Position numbers and translations under genes: made by a program. Shown piece after piece: positions 10,887 to 22,124 of a stretch of DNA of 64,000 bases (the first letter of the stretch is position 1; each line of letters opens with the position of its first letter). A model generated the notes under the pieces. That model was not told the DNA's origin. It was given only the letters and a program-made list of their open reading frames with translations, and searched no databases. Where the stretch lies: contig NC_084705.1 in NCBI RefSeq assembly GCF_033807575.1, positions 16,796,019 through 16,860,018 of the forward strand, given 5' to 3'. This DNA comes from Cydia pomonella (lineage: Eukaryota; Arthropoda; Insecta; Lepidoptera; Tortricidae).

Positions 10887-11158
10887 TGCTAAATAAATAA
10901 ATAAATATTATAGGACATTATTACACAAATTGACTAAGTCCCACAGTAAGCTCAATAAGGCTTGTGTTGAGGGTACTTAGACAACGATATATATAATATA
11001 TAAATATTTATAAATACTTAAATACATAGAAAACACCCATGACTCAGGAACAAATATCCATGCTCATCACACGAATAAAATATGCCCTTACCAGGATTTG
11101 AACCCGGGACCATCAGCTTCGTAGGCAGGGTCACTACCACTAGGCCAAACCGGTCGTC
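10887..11158 (-). mobile_element. tRNA-derived SINE, type A copy 1
   Basis: Read on the minus strand it starts at about 11158 with GACCGGTTTGGCCTAGTGG, with a pol III A box (TGGCCTAGTGG, 11137-11147) and B box (GGTTCAAATCC, 11094-11104), then a body with ATGAGCATGGATATTTGTTC and a TA-rich stretch, and ends in an AT-rich (ATTT)n tail at about 10890-10907. The spacing of the boxes fits a tRNA-like head. Related copies are at 21451-21700, 31030-31291 and 37376-37542. SINEs are transcribed by RNA polymerase III and mobilised by a partner LINE. Confidence 0.88.
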
Positions 11159-11245
11159 AAAAATAAATCTATCCCATATTTGTGTTGTACGGTTATGAAA
11201 ACATAAAATTTAATGATTCACCAGTATAATATTTTTCGTTTGCAG

Positions 11246-11291
11246 GTAATATACAAGCTGATATCGGTTTACGACGAACCGTTAAGAGACC
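11246..11291 (+). CDS. Candidate 46-bp internal exon
   Basis: A pyrimidine-rich acceptor (TATTTTTCGTTTGCAG, ending at 11245) and a consensus donor (GTGAGT, from 11292) frame 46 bases that are less AT-rich than their surroundings. In the first frame they read VIYKLISVYDEPLRD plus one base; a second frame is open too (NIQADIGLRRTVKR). I do not recognise the protein. If real, it is a microexon of a host gene on the + strand with introns on both sides. No partner exon was found nearby, and chance is a serious alternative. Confidence 0.35.
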
Positions 11292-11465
11292 GTGAGTATC
11301 CGCGTTTTAATTAAGAATAAAGGTTCACACAGTGAGCCATGTTTAAAGAGGTCAAGCAAACCGTGCCACTGCCAATTTTTTAGATGTTGAGCAAACATAC
11401 TACATCAGCAAATGCGATGGGTAAATAGGTCCTGTATGATATAGTATTCTTGTAGCAAGCACAAA

Positions 11466-11581
11466 TTGTATATAACGCAACCTACCGTTGTTACCTGTGA
11501 ATCACGAGTAAATTTAACTAAATTGCACACTAACGTACTCTGGTGTTGCGAGGGATGTCCATGGGCGACATTAATCGCTTA
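11466..11581 (+). repeat. Host repeat interrupted by a MITE, left part
   Basis: GTTGCGAGGGATGTCCATGGGCGAC...AATCGCTTA leads up to a MITE at 11582 and continues as CCATCAGGTGATTCGTCTGC after it at 11866. Joined, these resemble a dispersed lepidopteran repeat of the type '...CACTTACCATCAGGTGA...'. The same ACCATCAGG motif appears in the repeats at 14000 and 14550. Confidence 0.5.
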
Positions 11582-11863
11582 TAGTCTGTGCGGAAAGAGA
11601 AGATTTGATTTATTTATTTTCATAACGATAAATTACAGTATAAGTTTATTCTTATGGTAATCTATATGAATTTACATTATGATCGTCAATGATTTGGCAT
11701 GCAAACATATGATTATAAAACGTCAATAATAATTATCCAAAAAACAACCACATTCGAAATTACCGTCAAATTAAAAACTAAAAAACAAAAAAACATAGGA
11801 AACTAAAAAGAAATAATATTGGATCCCATACATTTCACGACTCTTCTCTTTCCGCACAGGCTC
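11582..11863. mobile_element. TA-flanked MITE, TIR CTGTGCGGAAAGAGAAGA
   Basis: Inverted ends CTGTGCGGAAAGAGAAGA (from 11586) and TCTTCTCTTTCCGCACAG (to about 11860) bound an AT-rich 282-bp body with no ORF. TA at 11580-11581 and 11864-11865 fits a 2-bp TA duplication as made by Tc1/mariner-type transposases. The flanks read as one continuous repeat when the insert is removed. Superfamily is inferred from the TA alone. Confidence 0.7.
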
Positions 11864-11869
11864 TACCAT

Positions 11870-12832
11870 CAGGTGATTCGTCTGCTCTTTTACCGCCTAT
11901 GTAATTTAAGAAATCTGACAAAATTATCGTATAAATGAAAAACATTTGCGTTGGTTCGTAACGATTTGAGACAAATTTTGGTTGTATATAACAACTAGTA
12001 TTTCTGACATGGATACATACATAATTATGTAATTACTAGGTTCTGATGATGACGATTGATAAAAACTATCCTTTTTTTTTCGGGACTTCAAACTATATCC
12101 ATACCAAATGATGTCATTTAAACCGTTCAGCGGTTTAAGCGTGAAGAAGTAAACAGACAAACTGACAGACAGAGTTTCTTTCGAATTTATGTATTAGTTG
12201 GGATGGTATGCATGTAAAGGGTTGTTGCTAGGTGAATTTTCATTTTAAGCTGCTACGTAATACTCGTAGTTAGTCAGCGTCATAGATTCTACAAGGAACT
12301 CATAATAAATGTTTTCACATTTAACTCAATTTCTGCTTATCTCGTCAATATTAGGTATCTGTTGAAGCCGGCTGTTAATACTTGTTACTTACTCCCATCC
12401 ATTTCATACCTTGCCTTGTAAGTTATTAACAAATTAAAAGTCTTGCGATGAAAGTCTCGGCTATGCAGGGCATCAAATTAAATTTAAGGAGAGTTATATG
12501 AGCCTCTTTTCGGCTGGAATTAACTAATTTTATTGCCTTAATTAAACGCTTGGCGAGGTACTTGCTGAGTTTTTGTAACTGTAAGTTTATATCTACGTAC
12601 ATACATTGTAAGCAGGGGATTGGCTTCACTCATTCTTTTATCGTCTAGCTGGGTCGCACCATCAGTCATGCGTATTTTTGTATTAGCAAATAAATTATAA
12701 ATGGCAGGAGGGTGTATTTTAGTCTCTGGTAGGTAGGTATTAGTAGTCACAGTAGACAAGACACAAACCCCCTTGTTAAATCATAACATTTAACTTTACA
12801 ACTTTTTTCTGTCAAAGATAAATTTAAAAGTA
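11870..12832. other. AT-rich stretch with nothing recognised
   Basis: Short overlapping frames on the minus strand (11924-12160, 12426-12759) carry no motif. No transposon ends or RNA genes noticed. Confidence 0.4.
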
Positions 12833-12835
12833 TTA

Positions 12836-13030
12836 GGACCTGTTTCACAATGTCTATATAAAGTATTGGGTAGCTAATTAACAAATACACTAACAGTCAG
12901 ACAAAATTTAGCCCTTTATCTACCAGTTAAGCTTATTTGAAGATTGTGAAACGCCAACGATGACTTTATTCGTTGGATAAGTGGCAAGTAGCTTATATAG
13001 GACTTTACTTGAACATTGTGAAACAGGCCC
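12836..13030. mobile_element. TTA-type MITE, TIR GGRCCTGTTTCACAATG
   Basis: Starts GGACCTGTTTCACAATGTC and ends GAACATTGTGAAACAGGCCC, inverted with one to two mismatches. TTA is duplicated at 12833-12835 and 13031-13033. The 195-bp length, lack of coding capacity and TTA duplication fit a PIF/Harbinger-derived MITE. Confidence 0.85.
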
Positions 13031-13789
13031 TTAGTAAAGGTGCATTGCGGTAACTTCTAAAGGTTCGAAAGCGTGATAATTTTGTAAATCGCAAATATCT
13101 ACTAAACTACTTAATAGCACTTTTTACTGTAGTAACATTAAGTTAGAAACCTTGGTGTGTGTGTTACCAAAGTATAAAGTGCTTCTGGTTTTGTAGTAAA
13201 TATCCATTTTCAAAATCACAGTGCTTTCAAAGTTACCCAATACACCTTAACAACTAAATTTGGTGCCGATGCATTATTATGCTATCATCTAGCTGATCTG
13301 ATAATACGACGGAAATTGAAGGTTAATGATAGAAACTGTATCGTTTAACGAAGTAATGTAATTTTAAGTACATCGGGGATAAAAGCTTCTACAACACAAA
13401 TGAAATGTTTGTCAAAAGCATATTCATATAGGTTTATCCGATAGCTATTGTTTCTTTTTACCTGATATAAATATCTTATTTTTTTAAATACACAAAAAAA
13501 AACACAGTATACAGAAATATTTTTTTCTTTATCTAGCGCCATCTGTCGATTTTTCTTGAAGCTTCAGTAGCGACAAGTTAGGTTGAGAGCTATAGGGAAG
13601 CTACTATATAGCTTGGAGCGCCATCTAGTATCAAACTCTCAATTCGTTTCGCCAAACGTTGGATGAAAATTTGTCTAACGCCAGCATAAGCATACCCCAG
13701 CAGTGCAGAAGAGGGCGCTAGTAACTTTCTACATTTCTGACATCTCATCCCCTTATTCATAAAACTTAAAAAGTGGCTGTGACATAATC

Positions 13790-13857
13790 GGACAGACAGA
13801 CGGATATGACGAATCTATAAGGGTTCCGTTTTTTGCCATTTGGCTACGGAACCCTAA
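13790..13857 (+). repeat. GGGTTCCG repeat, end fragment
   Basis: GACAGACAGACGGATATGACG, then CTATAAGGGTTCCG and GGCTACGGAACCCTAAAAA. The same end occurs at 25295-25361, 48050-48117 and 54470-54540, and inverted at 39938-39980. Confidence 0.8.
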
Positions 13858-13924
13858 AAATGCTCTATTGACGGCTTTAGTATTCGACATCATGTTTATT
13901 GTTTTTCACGCAAGCATGCACACA

Positions 13925-14030
13925 CGTCGCAACGCGCATGTAACTCCTCTGGAGTCGCAGGCGTACATAGGCTACGGAGACTGCTTACCATCAGGCGGAC
14001 CGTATGCTTGTTTGCCACCTACGTAGTATA
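13925..14030 (-). repeat. GGTGGCAAACAAGC repeat, copy
   Basis: Reverse-strand copy of the dispersed repeat (CAACGCGCATGTAACTCC... to ...GTATGCTTGTTTGCCACC), shorter than the copies at 14518 and 52265. Confidence 0.8.
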
Positions 14031-14517
14031 AAAAAAAATACTTATTTCCGAAACGAAATTTCATCATGTAGCGAATCCTCTATATTTTCAGTACCTAATT
14101 GGATTTATATGTAAAAAAAGGAATAGAAAAATGGGAAGAAATCCTCTACAATGTATCAAAACATTAGGAAACATTTTTCCTGAAACTATTCCGTAACGGA
14201 ACTCTGGAACCGAACCTTGTCCCAAACAACTAATTTAGCACTTGTCACCCGTCCAATACCCCCAGTTGCCTCCGATTGCCGATATTGTCAGTCCCAACCG
14301 ATCACATGTCCCACCGACCGAATGTTTTAATAGTAATAAAACTTTTCCGATTGCTCGATTCCAGTTCTAGTAAATTTTCCCTGTACCTACCGTTACTTTA
14401 TTGCTGCATCTTTTATGTATGAAGTCCTTACATTTTGAGCTTATAAAGTTTTCCCGTACTTAAATGATAGAGACCAAATTTGTACTTCATTACCAAGTGC
14501 ATTTCGCATCTTACTAC

Positions 14518-14662
14518 GTCGGTGGCAAACAAGCATACGGCCTGCCTGATGGTAAGCAGTATCCGTAGCCTATGTACGCCTGCAACTCCAGAGGAGTTAC
14601 ATGCGCGTTGCCGACCCTAACCCCCTCCCACCCTCGTTGAGCTCTGGCAACCTTACTCACCT
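14518..14662 (+). repeat. GGTGGCAAACAAGC repeat, copy
   Basis: TCGGTGGCAAACAAGCATAC through ACTCCAGAGGAGTTACATG (an internal palindrome) to GGCAACCTTACTCACC. The complement carries the G-run pattern noted at 9621. It faces the copy at 13925-14030, about 0.5 kb away, in opposite orientation. Confidence 0.82.
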
Positions 14663-15400
14663 TCTCTATCTAGCTTCTTCAGAGTTTATCTATGAAAATG
14701 TGTCTAAGTAATTAATTATATTTTAGGTATATATGTTATATAATTATGTTATGTATAAATATTGTCGGCGATATACTTTAGCAAACGTTAAATCAATGAG
14801 TGCACGTATACGATATACTATGAATAGATAACTTTGAATTCGCATAATGATCACGCACGCTTTATTTGATATACGGAGAAAAACACACGACGACTGACGA
14901 CATAGTCTTGGAGGCTAATCTCTCCTTTGAGATTACTCGGGATCAAAGTCAAAGAGGCTGTCAGAACACGATTTGTCTTCCTGTACAAGTCAAAGAATCT
15001 CTCCTAAGCATAGATATTTATGATTGTGACTGTACGTTTGGGACAGCAATTAATGGAATACGTGGGATCAGATGTAAAACGTGATTAATCTTACTTAAGT
15101 CCGTATTTATGTTGGTATATTTAGGTATTCGGATGTTGATTCGAGTAAGCGGAACGGTACGTAAATACTTATCGAATTATTAGAATTATTGAAAAGTATA
15201 TCTATTGGAACTTTTTATGTATTAAGAGTCTGTATAGACAAATTTAGAGGAACGCAAAAGAAAGTTAAAATTATCTTAAGTGCTGGCCAGTCCCATCAAT
15301 GGATGCTATTAAATGAAACTTTATGTTTTCCAATTTTGATTTTCTTTTGTGTATTTTTTCTTAATTTTTATTGTATTTGTTGCGTCGTCTCAGTAATAAT

Positions 15401-15507
15401 AGGCCAATTCGAGTCTTATTTGATCTGTTTCCGATATGATACTGATCTGTCAGTGTCAAAAGTGACATATCGGACACAGATCGAATAACTAAAACTTGAA
15501 TTGGCCT
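15401..15507. mobile_element. Small palindromic MITE, TIR AGGCCAATTC
   Basis: Begins AGGCCAATTCGAG and ends TTGAATTGGCCT, with an inner repeat pair (GATATGATACTGATCTGTC...). A longer relative with the same ends lies at 28510-28676. No clear target duplication. It overlaps a 99-codon frame at 15189-15488, which is therefore not considered a gene. Confidence 0.7.
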
Positions 15508-15814
15508 GTAAGAAAACGTTTGGTAACATTTGGATTTGATAAAACGTTGTTTTCTTTGAATTTATGCCTTGCTTCTTCACTTACTTACACTTCACCTACT
15601 CGAAGGTTAGCTAGAATAGATCTCTTATAGGGATAAGTTCCCCTTTGTACACCTATTTCTACAAAATTTATGTTAACCTGTGTTGTGTAAAGTGATTACT
15701 ACTACTTCTACCGTGTTATATGTACCGTAAATGAGTTCCTGGATGAATGAATTCCGTCCAAATCCCCGTTACCATATCAAACATGTTCTTTTATAGTTTA
15801 TTCTGATAAATGTC

Positions 15815-16531
15815 TTTTCCTACTCCTCTACTGTTATCTGTCATTTATGCATTCATTAACACGAATATAAGAACATACATAAAAGATTTCAAGAAAAGTC
15901 TATATTGTCTATTCCTCATAAAAGCTCTTGTGCTTTTATAAGCTATAATGTTACTGCGATTAATGGCTACCAACCTAACAAAACCAAAACGAATACAGTT
16001 TTAAACTAAGTGCATTGATGTCAACTTACAAAATATTCATTTGGTTGCATAGTAAAAATAATTACTTCATAAGTCAGAAACACGCATGTGACACCCATAA
16101 TATAGCAACACCCATAGACTACGAAGACCGCTTAGCGTTGCTTGTTAGTCTCCGTAGGCTACGGTGGCCAAAATTGAGAAAAAACTGTCCAAAAAATTAA
16201 TTTAGCAAGTAGCAAGTACCAGGGCCTCATGAGTTACGAGGAGGGGTCGCCGACCGGCCGGCCGCGGCCCGGGGCGGGCCGGGCGCGTAACAAGGTATGC
16301 TCGCGCGTCTTGGCTATATACTTTTGCTGTAATTTGTTTACCTAAATTAAGATTTATTTTTGTTGACTCGTAGGAAAAATATTGTATGCAACGTTGTATA
16401 AGTAGGTCAAAAAATTCTCGTGGCGTATTCCTTTACAATGTTCGCCTACGCCTTCGGCTCCGGCTCACATTGTAACTCACGCCACTCGCCTTTTTTGACC
16501 CTTCTTATACAACTGTTGCATAAAATACTAT
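15815..16531 (+). repeat. Left arm of 3.1-kb long-inverted-repeat element
   Basis: This arm (about 717 bp) is repeated almost exactly, inverted, at 18190-18901. It begins TTTTCCTACTCCTCTACTG and includes a GC-rich palindrome-like patch at 16249-16285 (GGCCGGCCGCGGCCCGG) and an inner hairpin at 16389-16520 (GCAACGTTGTATAAG...CTTATACAACTGTTGC). The 61-codon frame at 16015-16200 occurs in both arms because the arms are copies; it has no motif and is not called a gene. Confidence 0.9.
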
Positions 16532-18189
16532 TATTCTAATGTAATTGTGATTATTTATATGGTGCCTCATTGTAAGTAGTTAATTTGAATTATATTTTAT
16601 TATTTTCCTAATACATTTTAATTTTAAAATCGTTATCATTAATATTTACGTGAATAGGAATAATTAATTGACATTGTATTTTAATTTATAATAATTTTGT
16701 AATTAATTATGCCTAAATTGTACTTGACAGTGTATGATTAATACCAAATAAAATCTATCTATCTATCTATACTTCTATCGGTTGTGTTGCTGTTGAATGT
16801 GAGTTATTAATGCACATGAAATGAAAATGCCAGATCTGAACGTGCGTAGGTCAAGTGGTTAGGGCTGTGACTTTAATTGAACATGGGTACACTTCCAAAG
16901 GTGTGACCATGCTGTTGTAGCATTCTGCGAAGTATCGACAATATGCCATTACATTTTAAGGCATTGTAAAGTTTACTGCTTTATCGAACAAATACTTACT
17001 CAAGCTTAAGCAACTTTCAAGGGTACGTTTGAAAAATATAATTTCGTACATTATTTAAGACGTTAACAAATATAAAAAATATATAGTTTATGTATCATAG
17101 ATAGAGCATAAACAACATTATCTTTGAAAGTTACTTTTTTTATACATGTTTGATAAAATATTTAAAAAAATACTTTTTAAAAGCAGGCATAAAGTCATGC
17201 CCATGAAAATAAAAGATTAAAGAATCGATAACCCTTCATATCACCGCATTCGACGTGTTTCTATATTTACAAATGTATAATATCTTTAGGTACGCACTGA
17301 GTCCTGGACATTGACTCTGGCACCGAAACCAGTTTATGGCTGTTTTTGAAAGCAAATCAATGCCCTGGAAAGGGTTGTAAAAGTAGCATATCTTCTTTAT
17401 GTCGTGGATACGTCATACAACCGAGTCGTAGGAAAGTCGTGAAAAAGCAATGAAAATCCCTATCTTTGTGTAACCAAGTAGGCACCTATCTACCTCTTAT
17501 CAAGTGCGAAGTAATTTCCTTAAGCAATCCTCGGGTCTCATAAAAGAGAATATTTGCTTAAATATAACTTTTTGACCCTTTCACCTTTGCTTTCTCAAAA
17601 CTGTTTGTGAAAAGTAAGTAGAGCTTCAGTAAACTTATAACATTTCTACTAATAGTCAATATTTAGTTAATTTGTAGAGTACCAAAAAGTATAAAACCAA
17701 TTAATTTGAGATAAGTAAAAGCGTTACGGGAACAGCTATAAGCTAGTTTGGTGATGTACTATCCGCGTAAAATTAAGTTAAGTTTGGGTGATTACATTTG
17801 TGGCGCAAAGAAAACACATAATTTCAAATGTCGCATTTATTTAATGAGGGATTCTGTTAGTTTTGTAAAACCAACTTATTCCAAAATAGTATATTTATGT
17901 GCAAACATACCTTAAATTAATCGTACTAAAATACTAGACAAGTTAAAATATATAACTTAATGAATTGTACCATTTATCATACAGACCTTTATTTACCTTT
18001 GCATAATTTTGCAGTATCCTATTAATTCCTCCCGGGTAGGCTTTGAAAGTGTTTACCTTGCTGTCCCCCAAGAATTGCCCAAATTAATTAATTAGAGTAA
18101 ATTCGACCGTTCTATAAATTAGTAAACAAAACTCTGCCTTCGTATAGTTTTTACGTTATAACTCAAAATAAGCAGTTCACACTCTTTTT
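16532..18189. other. Spacer between the inverted arms
   Basis: About 1.66 kb of AT-rich DNA without a recognisable ORF. A short (TCTA)n run lies at 16755-16770 after an AATAAAATC motif, like the simple tail of a LINE or SINE. No transposase. Confidence 0.6.
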
Positions 18190-18901
18190 ATAGTATTTTA
18201 TGCATCAGTTGTATAAGAAGGGTCAAAAAAGGCGAGTGGCGTGAGTTACAATGTGAGCCGGAGCCGAAGGCGTAGGCGAACATTGTAAAGGAATACGCCA
18301 CGAGAATTTTTTGACCTGCTTATACAACGTTGCATACAATATTTTTCCTACGAGTCAACAAAAATAAATCTTAATTTAGGTAAACAAATTACAGCAAAAG
18401 TATATAGCCAAGATGCGCGAGCATACCTTGTTACGCGCCCGGCCCGCCCCGGGCCGCGGCCGGCCGGTCGGCGACACCTCCTCGTAACTCATGAGGCCCT
18501 GGTACTTGCTACTTGCTAAATTAATTTTTTGGACAGTTTTTTCTCAATTTTGGCCACCGTAGCCTACGGAGACTAACAAGCAACGCTAAGCGGTCTTCGT
18601 AGTCTATGGGTGTTGCTATATTACGGGTGTTACATGCGTGTTTCTGACTTATGAAGTAATTATTTTTACTATGCAACCAAATGAATATTTTGTAAGTGCA
18701 ATGCACTTAGTTTAAAACTGTATTCGTTTTGGTTTTGTTAGGTTGGTAGACATTAATCGCAGTAACGTTATAGCTTATAAAAGCACAAGAGCTTTTATGA
18801 GGAATAGACAATATAGACTTTTCTTGAAATCTTTTATGTATGTTCTTATATTCGTGTTAATGAATGCATAAATGACAGATAACAGTAGAGGAGTAGGAAA
18901 A
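18190..18901 (-). repeat. Right arm of 3.1-kb long-inverted-repeat element
   Basis: Reverse-complement copy of 15815-16531 with only scattered differences (for example AC-N-TRN versus AC-D-THN in the shared frame). The breakpoints are sharp at both outer and inner ends. No clear target-site duplication at the outer ends. Either a non-autonomous DNA transposon with very long terminal repeats, or a local inverted duplication. Confidence 0.9.
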
Positions 18902-19239
18902 CTTTATTTTGTTTACTGCGCTAGTTTCTATACCTCTCGCAGAACATGTCAAAAGTCACTAGACTTCATACATAAAGCTCGACTTGACGTAACGGAGCCG
19001 CGCCAGACGCGCAGGGCGTGCCGTGATTTTACTTATTTCTAACCTGTTTTTATATCTCGGTTTCTATAATGTGATTGGTCAATGTATTTTACTTCCCAAT
19101 CATCCCGCTATTGTACCAATTTGTACTGACAGATCGGCTGGACAAATTGGATCAATCGAACAATCATTATAGGTATACAACATGGTTTTGTTTGGCATTA
19201 TTTGCTCTTTATAATACAAAATGCAGTCTTCTATAATAG

Positions 19240-19342
19240 GTACCTAGTTGTTTATGTGATGAAATGCATTAAAATACTATTTCATAATAGGATCACACGA
19301 GTGTTTATTACTGAATTATGTACAGTGACATACACTGCTTTA
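19240..19342. repeat. Repeat hosting a TTA MITE, left part
   Basis: GAAATGCATTAAAATAC...GGATCACACGAG...ACATACACTGCTTTA is paralogous to 39716-39830. After the MITE the host repeat resumes as TCTACGTACATTAA. Confidence 0.7.
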
Positions 19343-19473
19343 GGCCGGCGCCCCACTGCTGCGCACGCTATGTACACGACCCACGTTCCTATACAAAATT
19401 TCGTGGGCTTGCCCACGGTTTGTATTAAAACGTGGGCCGTGGATGTAGCGTGCGCAGCAGTGGGGCGCCGGCC
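19343..19473. mobile_element. 131-bp TTA MITE with 27-bp perfect TIR
   Basis: GGCCGGCGCCCCACTGCTGC... at the left is matched exactly, inverted, by ...GCAGCAGTGGGGCGCCGGCC at the right (27 bp). TTA is present at 19340-19342 and 19474-19476. The paralogous empty site at about 39822-39824 has a single TTA (ACTGCTTTATCTAC). The interior is itself nearly palindromic (CGTGGGC... / ...GCCCACG). This is a textbook PIF/Harbinger-type footprint with a pre-insertion site in the same window. Confidence 0.92.
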
Positions 19474-19479
19474 TTATCT

Positions 19480-21440
19480 ACGTACATTAAAATGCACACA
19501 TCTATGATCATACCGCATGTTACTACCGGCATTGCGGCATCGTTGCTCTGTCGTGGATATCAGGTAACGTCTCCAAAATATCGATCCCTCATTATACCCT
19601 GATTCACCTTGCGATATTTGATCGCTCATTTTACACAAAAATGGTGTGATAGTTTCTAAATAACACAACAAACTAATTTTTGCGACAAGGTATAAACTAA
19701 ACGATAAATAGCTGTACATTGAAAAAAAATCACGCTTGTCACGCAACCGTATAGTTTTATTTATTTATTCAGAGACAAACAAATAGTTCAACTAATCTAT
19801 TAGAATCAAGGCCTGTCGACTTCCTTAGAAAGACATGACGCTTCATAATTGCGCATATGTGGTCTGACGCCCTGGAAATAGATACCAGTTATTAATATAA
19901 AAATATTTTTCTACAGCAACATTGCTCCTATCTGACTTTGTCTATTTAACTTTGGGAACAAATAAAATCATTTTTATCAAATATTTTGATTTATGTCACA
20001 CTACCATATGTAAATTATTATTATTTTATATAAATTATTACCTATTTCAGTTTGTCTTTGTCTATGTTCATAAAATCTATGGAGGCCAGAGGCACATATA
20101 CCCTCCATAAAGCCTTGCACTTGGGTCTGGCCGGTTAGAACATAGACAAAAGTCTGCAATGTCAATGCTGTCAAAGTCATTGACGCAAAACTATTTTCAT
20201 TTTCAAAACTGTCAGTTTTCATATAAAATGATTAAATAACGATTTATGTTCTTGAAATAGATTTATTGATTAATTTTTAAAATTAGAAATCCACCGCACA
20301 GTATCTCCGCTCAGACTCGGTTAAAGTTTAATCCATTGTACTAAACTAAGAAACATCAATTATTTCGAGGTAAGAAATATATTAATCTATAAATAAAATA
20401 AGTGTACTATTGCCAAATTCAAATACATAAATTTAATCTTACCACCCTCTTAAGTCCCACGGACGCCCTATCGCATCCAAAATTACAATCAAAATTCATC
20501 ATAGATGTAAAATTTAACATTGTTTTAGCTGGCAATTTAGAACTCTGGTAGCTATTAGTAAGGTTAGTAATTAGGGACATAGGTTATAGTATTGTTTAAA
20601 GTGTGACTGTTTTGTTTTAGAGGGTAAACGTGAGAAAATAATCCTTGGCCGTCATATCATTTCCTTGGTAAGGCTCAAAATCAAAAGGCACGGATCCGCC
20701 ACATAATTCCGACTAGTTATAGTTTCCCGGTGACCATCAACAAGACCGCTGCACTGAGCTGTGGAGCAGAAAGTGTCCGACAATCGGATAGATGTAATAA
20801 CAACGTATATATTCATGTATTTTTAGTTTTTTGGGCTGATATATGTGATATGATTACAATTTACACTAATTGCAATTGTGGAGTAAAATCAGTCGTGCCA
20901 AAGATCATGTTTTAGATATATAAAAAGCTATATTAAATGCAATAAATAGTATATGTATATATATAAAATTGTTTTTATCATGAAGATTTTAATGACTTCT
21001 ATTTATTGTTATGAAGGTAATCTGGGAATTAAAACATGCGCTAAAAATAGGCGACCTAAACATAAATAACGCCTTAAAAAAATCAAAAGATAATAATCAC
21101 ACGCACACTAACTATTTGGTACCCACATCAATAATGAACCGAAATTACCGACCTGTGGTCTCATTGAATAAAATTCATATAGGTATGTAGATGTTATATG
21201 GAAGTGTCACAGTTAGTTCAATAAGCCCCGTCCGATACATATATTTGTATAGAAAATTACTTTTTCCTGCCTATTGTATGTTTTTCGAACGAATTAAGCT
21301 CTTTTGGTCCTAATATATAGGAATAAAAATATGTATAACATGATAATAAACTGTATTGTTACCTTTTATATTGAAAAAACTTCAAAATATAGATATCATT
21401 ATCTCTTAGGACAAAAGATGCCTGTGATTTTGATTAATAT
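19480..21440. other. AT-rich stretch, one Ig-like peptide patch
   Basis: Mostly unassigned. At 20725-20795 a forward frame reads FPVTINKTAALSCGAESVR with codon use that looks more coding-like than its surroundings and an AG just upstream (TTATAG). It vaguely resembles the B strand of an immunoglobulin domain, but there is no convincing donor and no partner exon, so no gene is called. Confidence 0.35.
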
Positions 21441-21450
21441 ATTTTTTTTT

Positions 21451-21700
21451 ATATTATAGGACATTATTACACAAATTGACTAAGTCCCACAGTAAGCTCA
21501 ACAAGGCTTGTGTTGAAGGTACTTAGACAACGATATATATAATATATATATTTATAAATACTTAAATACATAGCAAACACCCATGACTCAGAAACAAATA
21601 TCCATGCTCATCACACGAATAAATGCCCTTGCCAGGATTTGAACCCGGGACCATCAGCTTCGTAGGCAGGGTCACTACCCACTAGGCCAGACCGGTCGTC
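21451..21700 (-). mobile_element. tRNA-derived SINE, type A copy 2
   Basis: Same layout as 10887-11158: A box region CTAGGCCA at about 21682, B box GGTTCAAATCC on the minus strand at about 21640, an AT-rich body (ATATATATAATATAT) and the CACAAATTGACTAAGTCCCAC end at about 21470. It is close to copy 1, so both belong to one young subfamily. Confidence 0.88.
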
Positions 21701-21717
21701 AGAAAATTTAACATAAT

Positions 21718-21882
21718 ATTTTTTTATTTGGTAAATACTAATTTAAAAACCTCACCCCAACAAAAACAAAAATGAACAAAATACAAAAAGAAATTCCGTC
21801 GCCGGGATTCGAACCCAGAACCACTAGCTAGAAGTGGATCACTACCTACCAAAACCCGCCAGGCTAAACCGGTTGTCAATTT
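21718..21882 (-). mobile_element. tRNA-derived SINE, type B
   Basis: Minus strand: AACCGGTTTAGCCTGGCGGG gives an A box (TAGCCTGGCGG) and GGTTCGAATCC (about 21799-21809) is a perfect B box. The AT-rich body leads toward 21720. Body and A-B spacer differ from type A next door, so this is a distinct tRNA-headed SINE inserted beside or into the first. It could be a tRNA pseudogene, but no cloverleaf was apparent. Confidence 0.65.
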
Positions 21883-22124
21883 TAGTACTGAGATACAAAG
21901 AGAGCGCCACTAGTATAAACGAACTTATGAAAGGGACATTTTTTTGTATGGAGTTATCGTTCTTCTCCTAGTGAGTATTATATTCTTTGATTAGAATACA
22001 GGTCAAATCCTTTGTTTTTCAGAGATAACAAAAAAAATTGTTGTAACAAAACAGTTAATATTTATGCTGGCCGTAATTTGCGCTTTTTTTAACGCATCAT
22101 AGAGGGTATATGATGGTAAATTCG

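Noticed and set aside
16015..16200. 61-codon frame repeated at 18521-18706 as if a conserved small gene
   Set aside because: The similarity comes from the two inverted arms being copies at the DNA level; the non-coding arm sequence is equally conserved.
21780..21870. Functional tRNA gene
   Set aside because: A and B boxes are good, but no paired acceptor stem or cloverleaf was seen and the downstream body is SINE-like.
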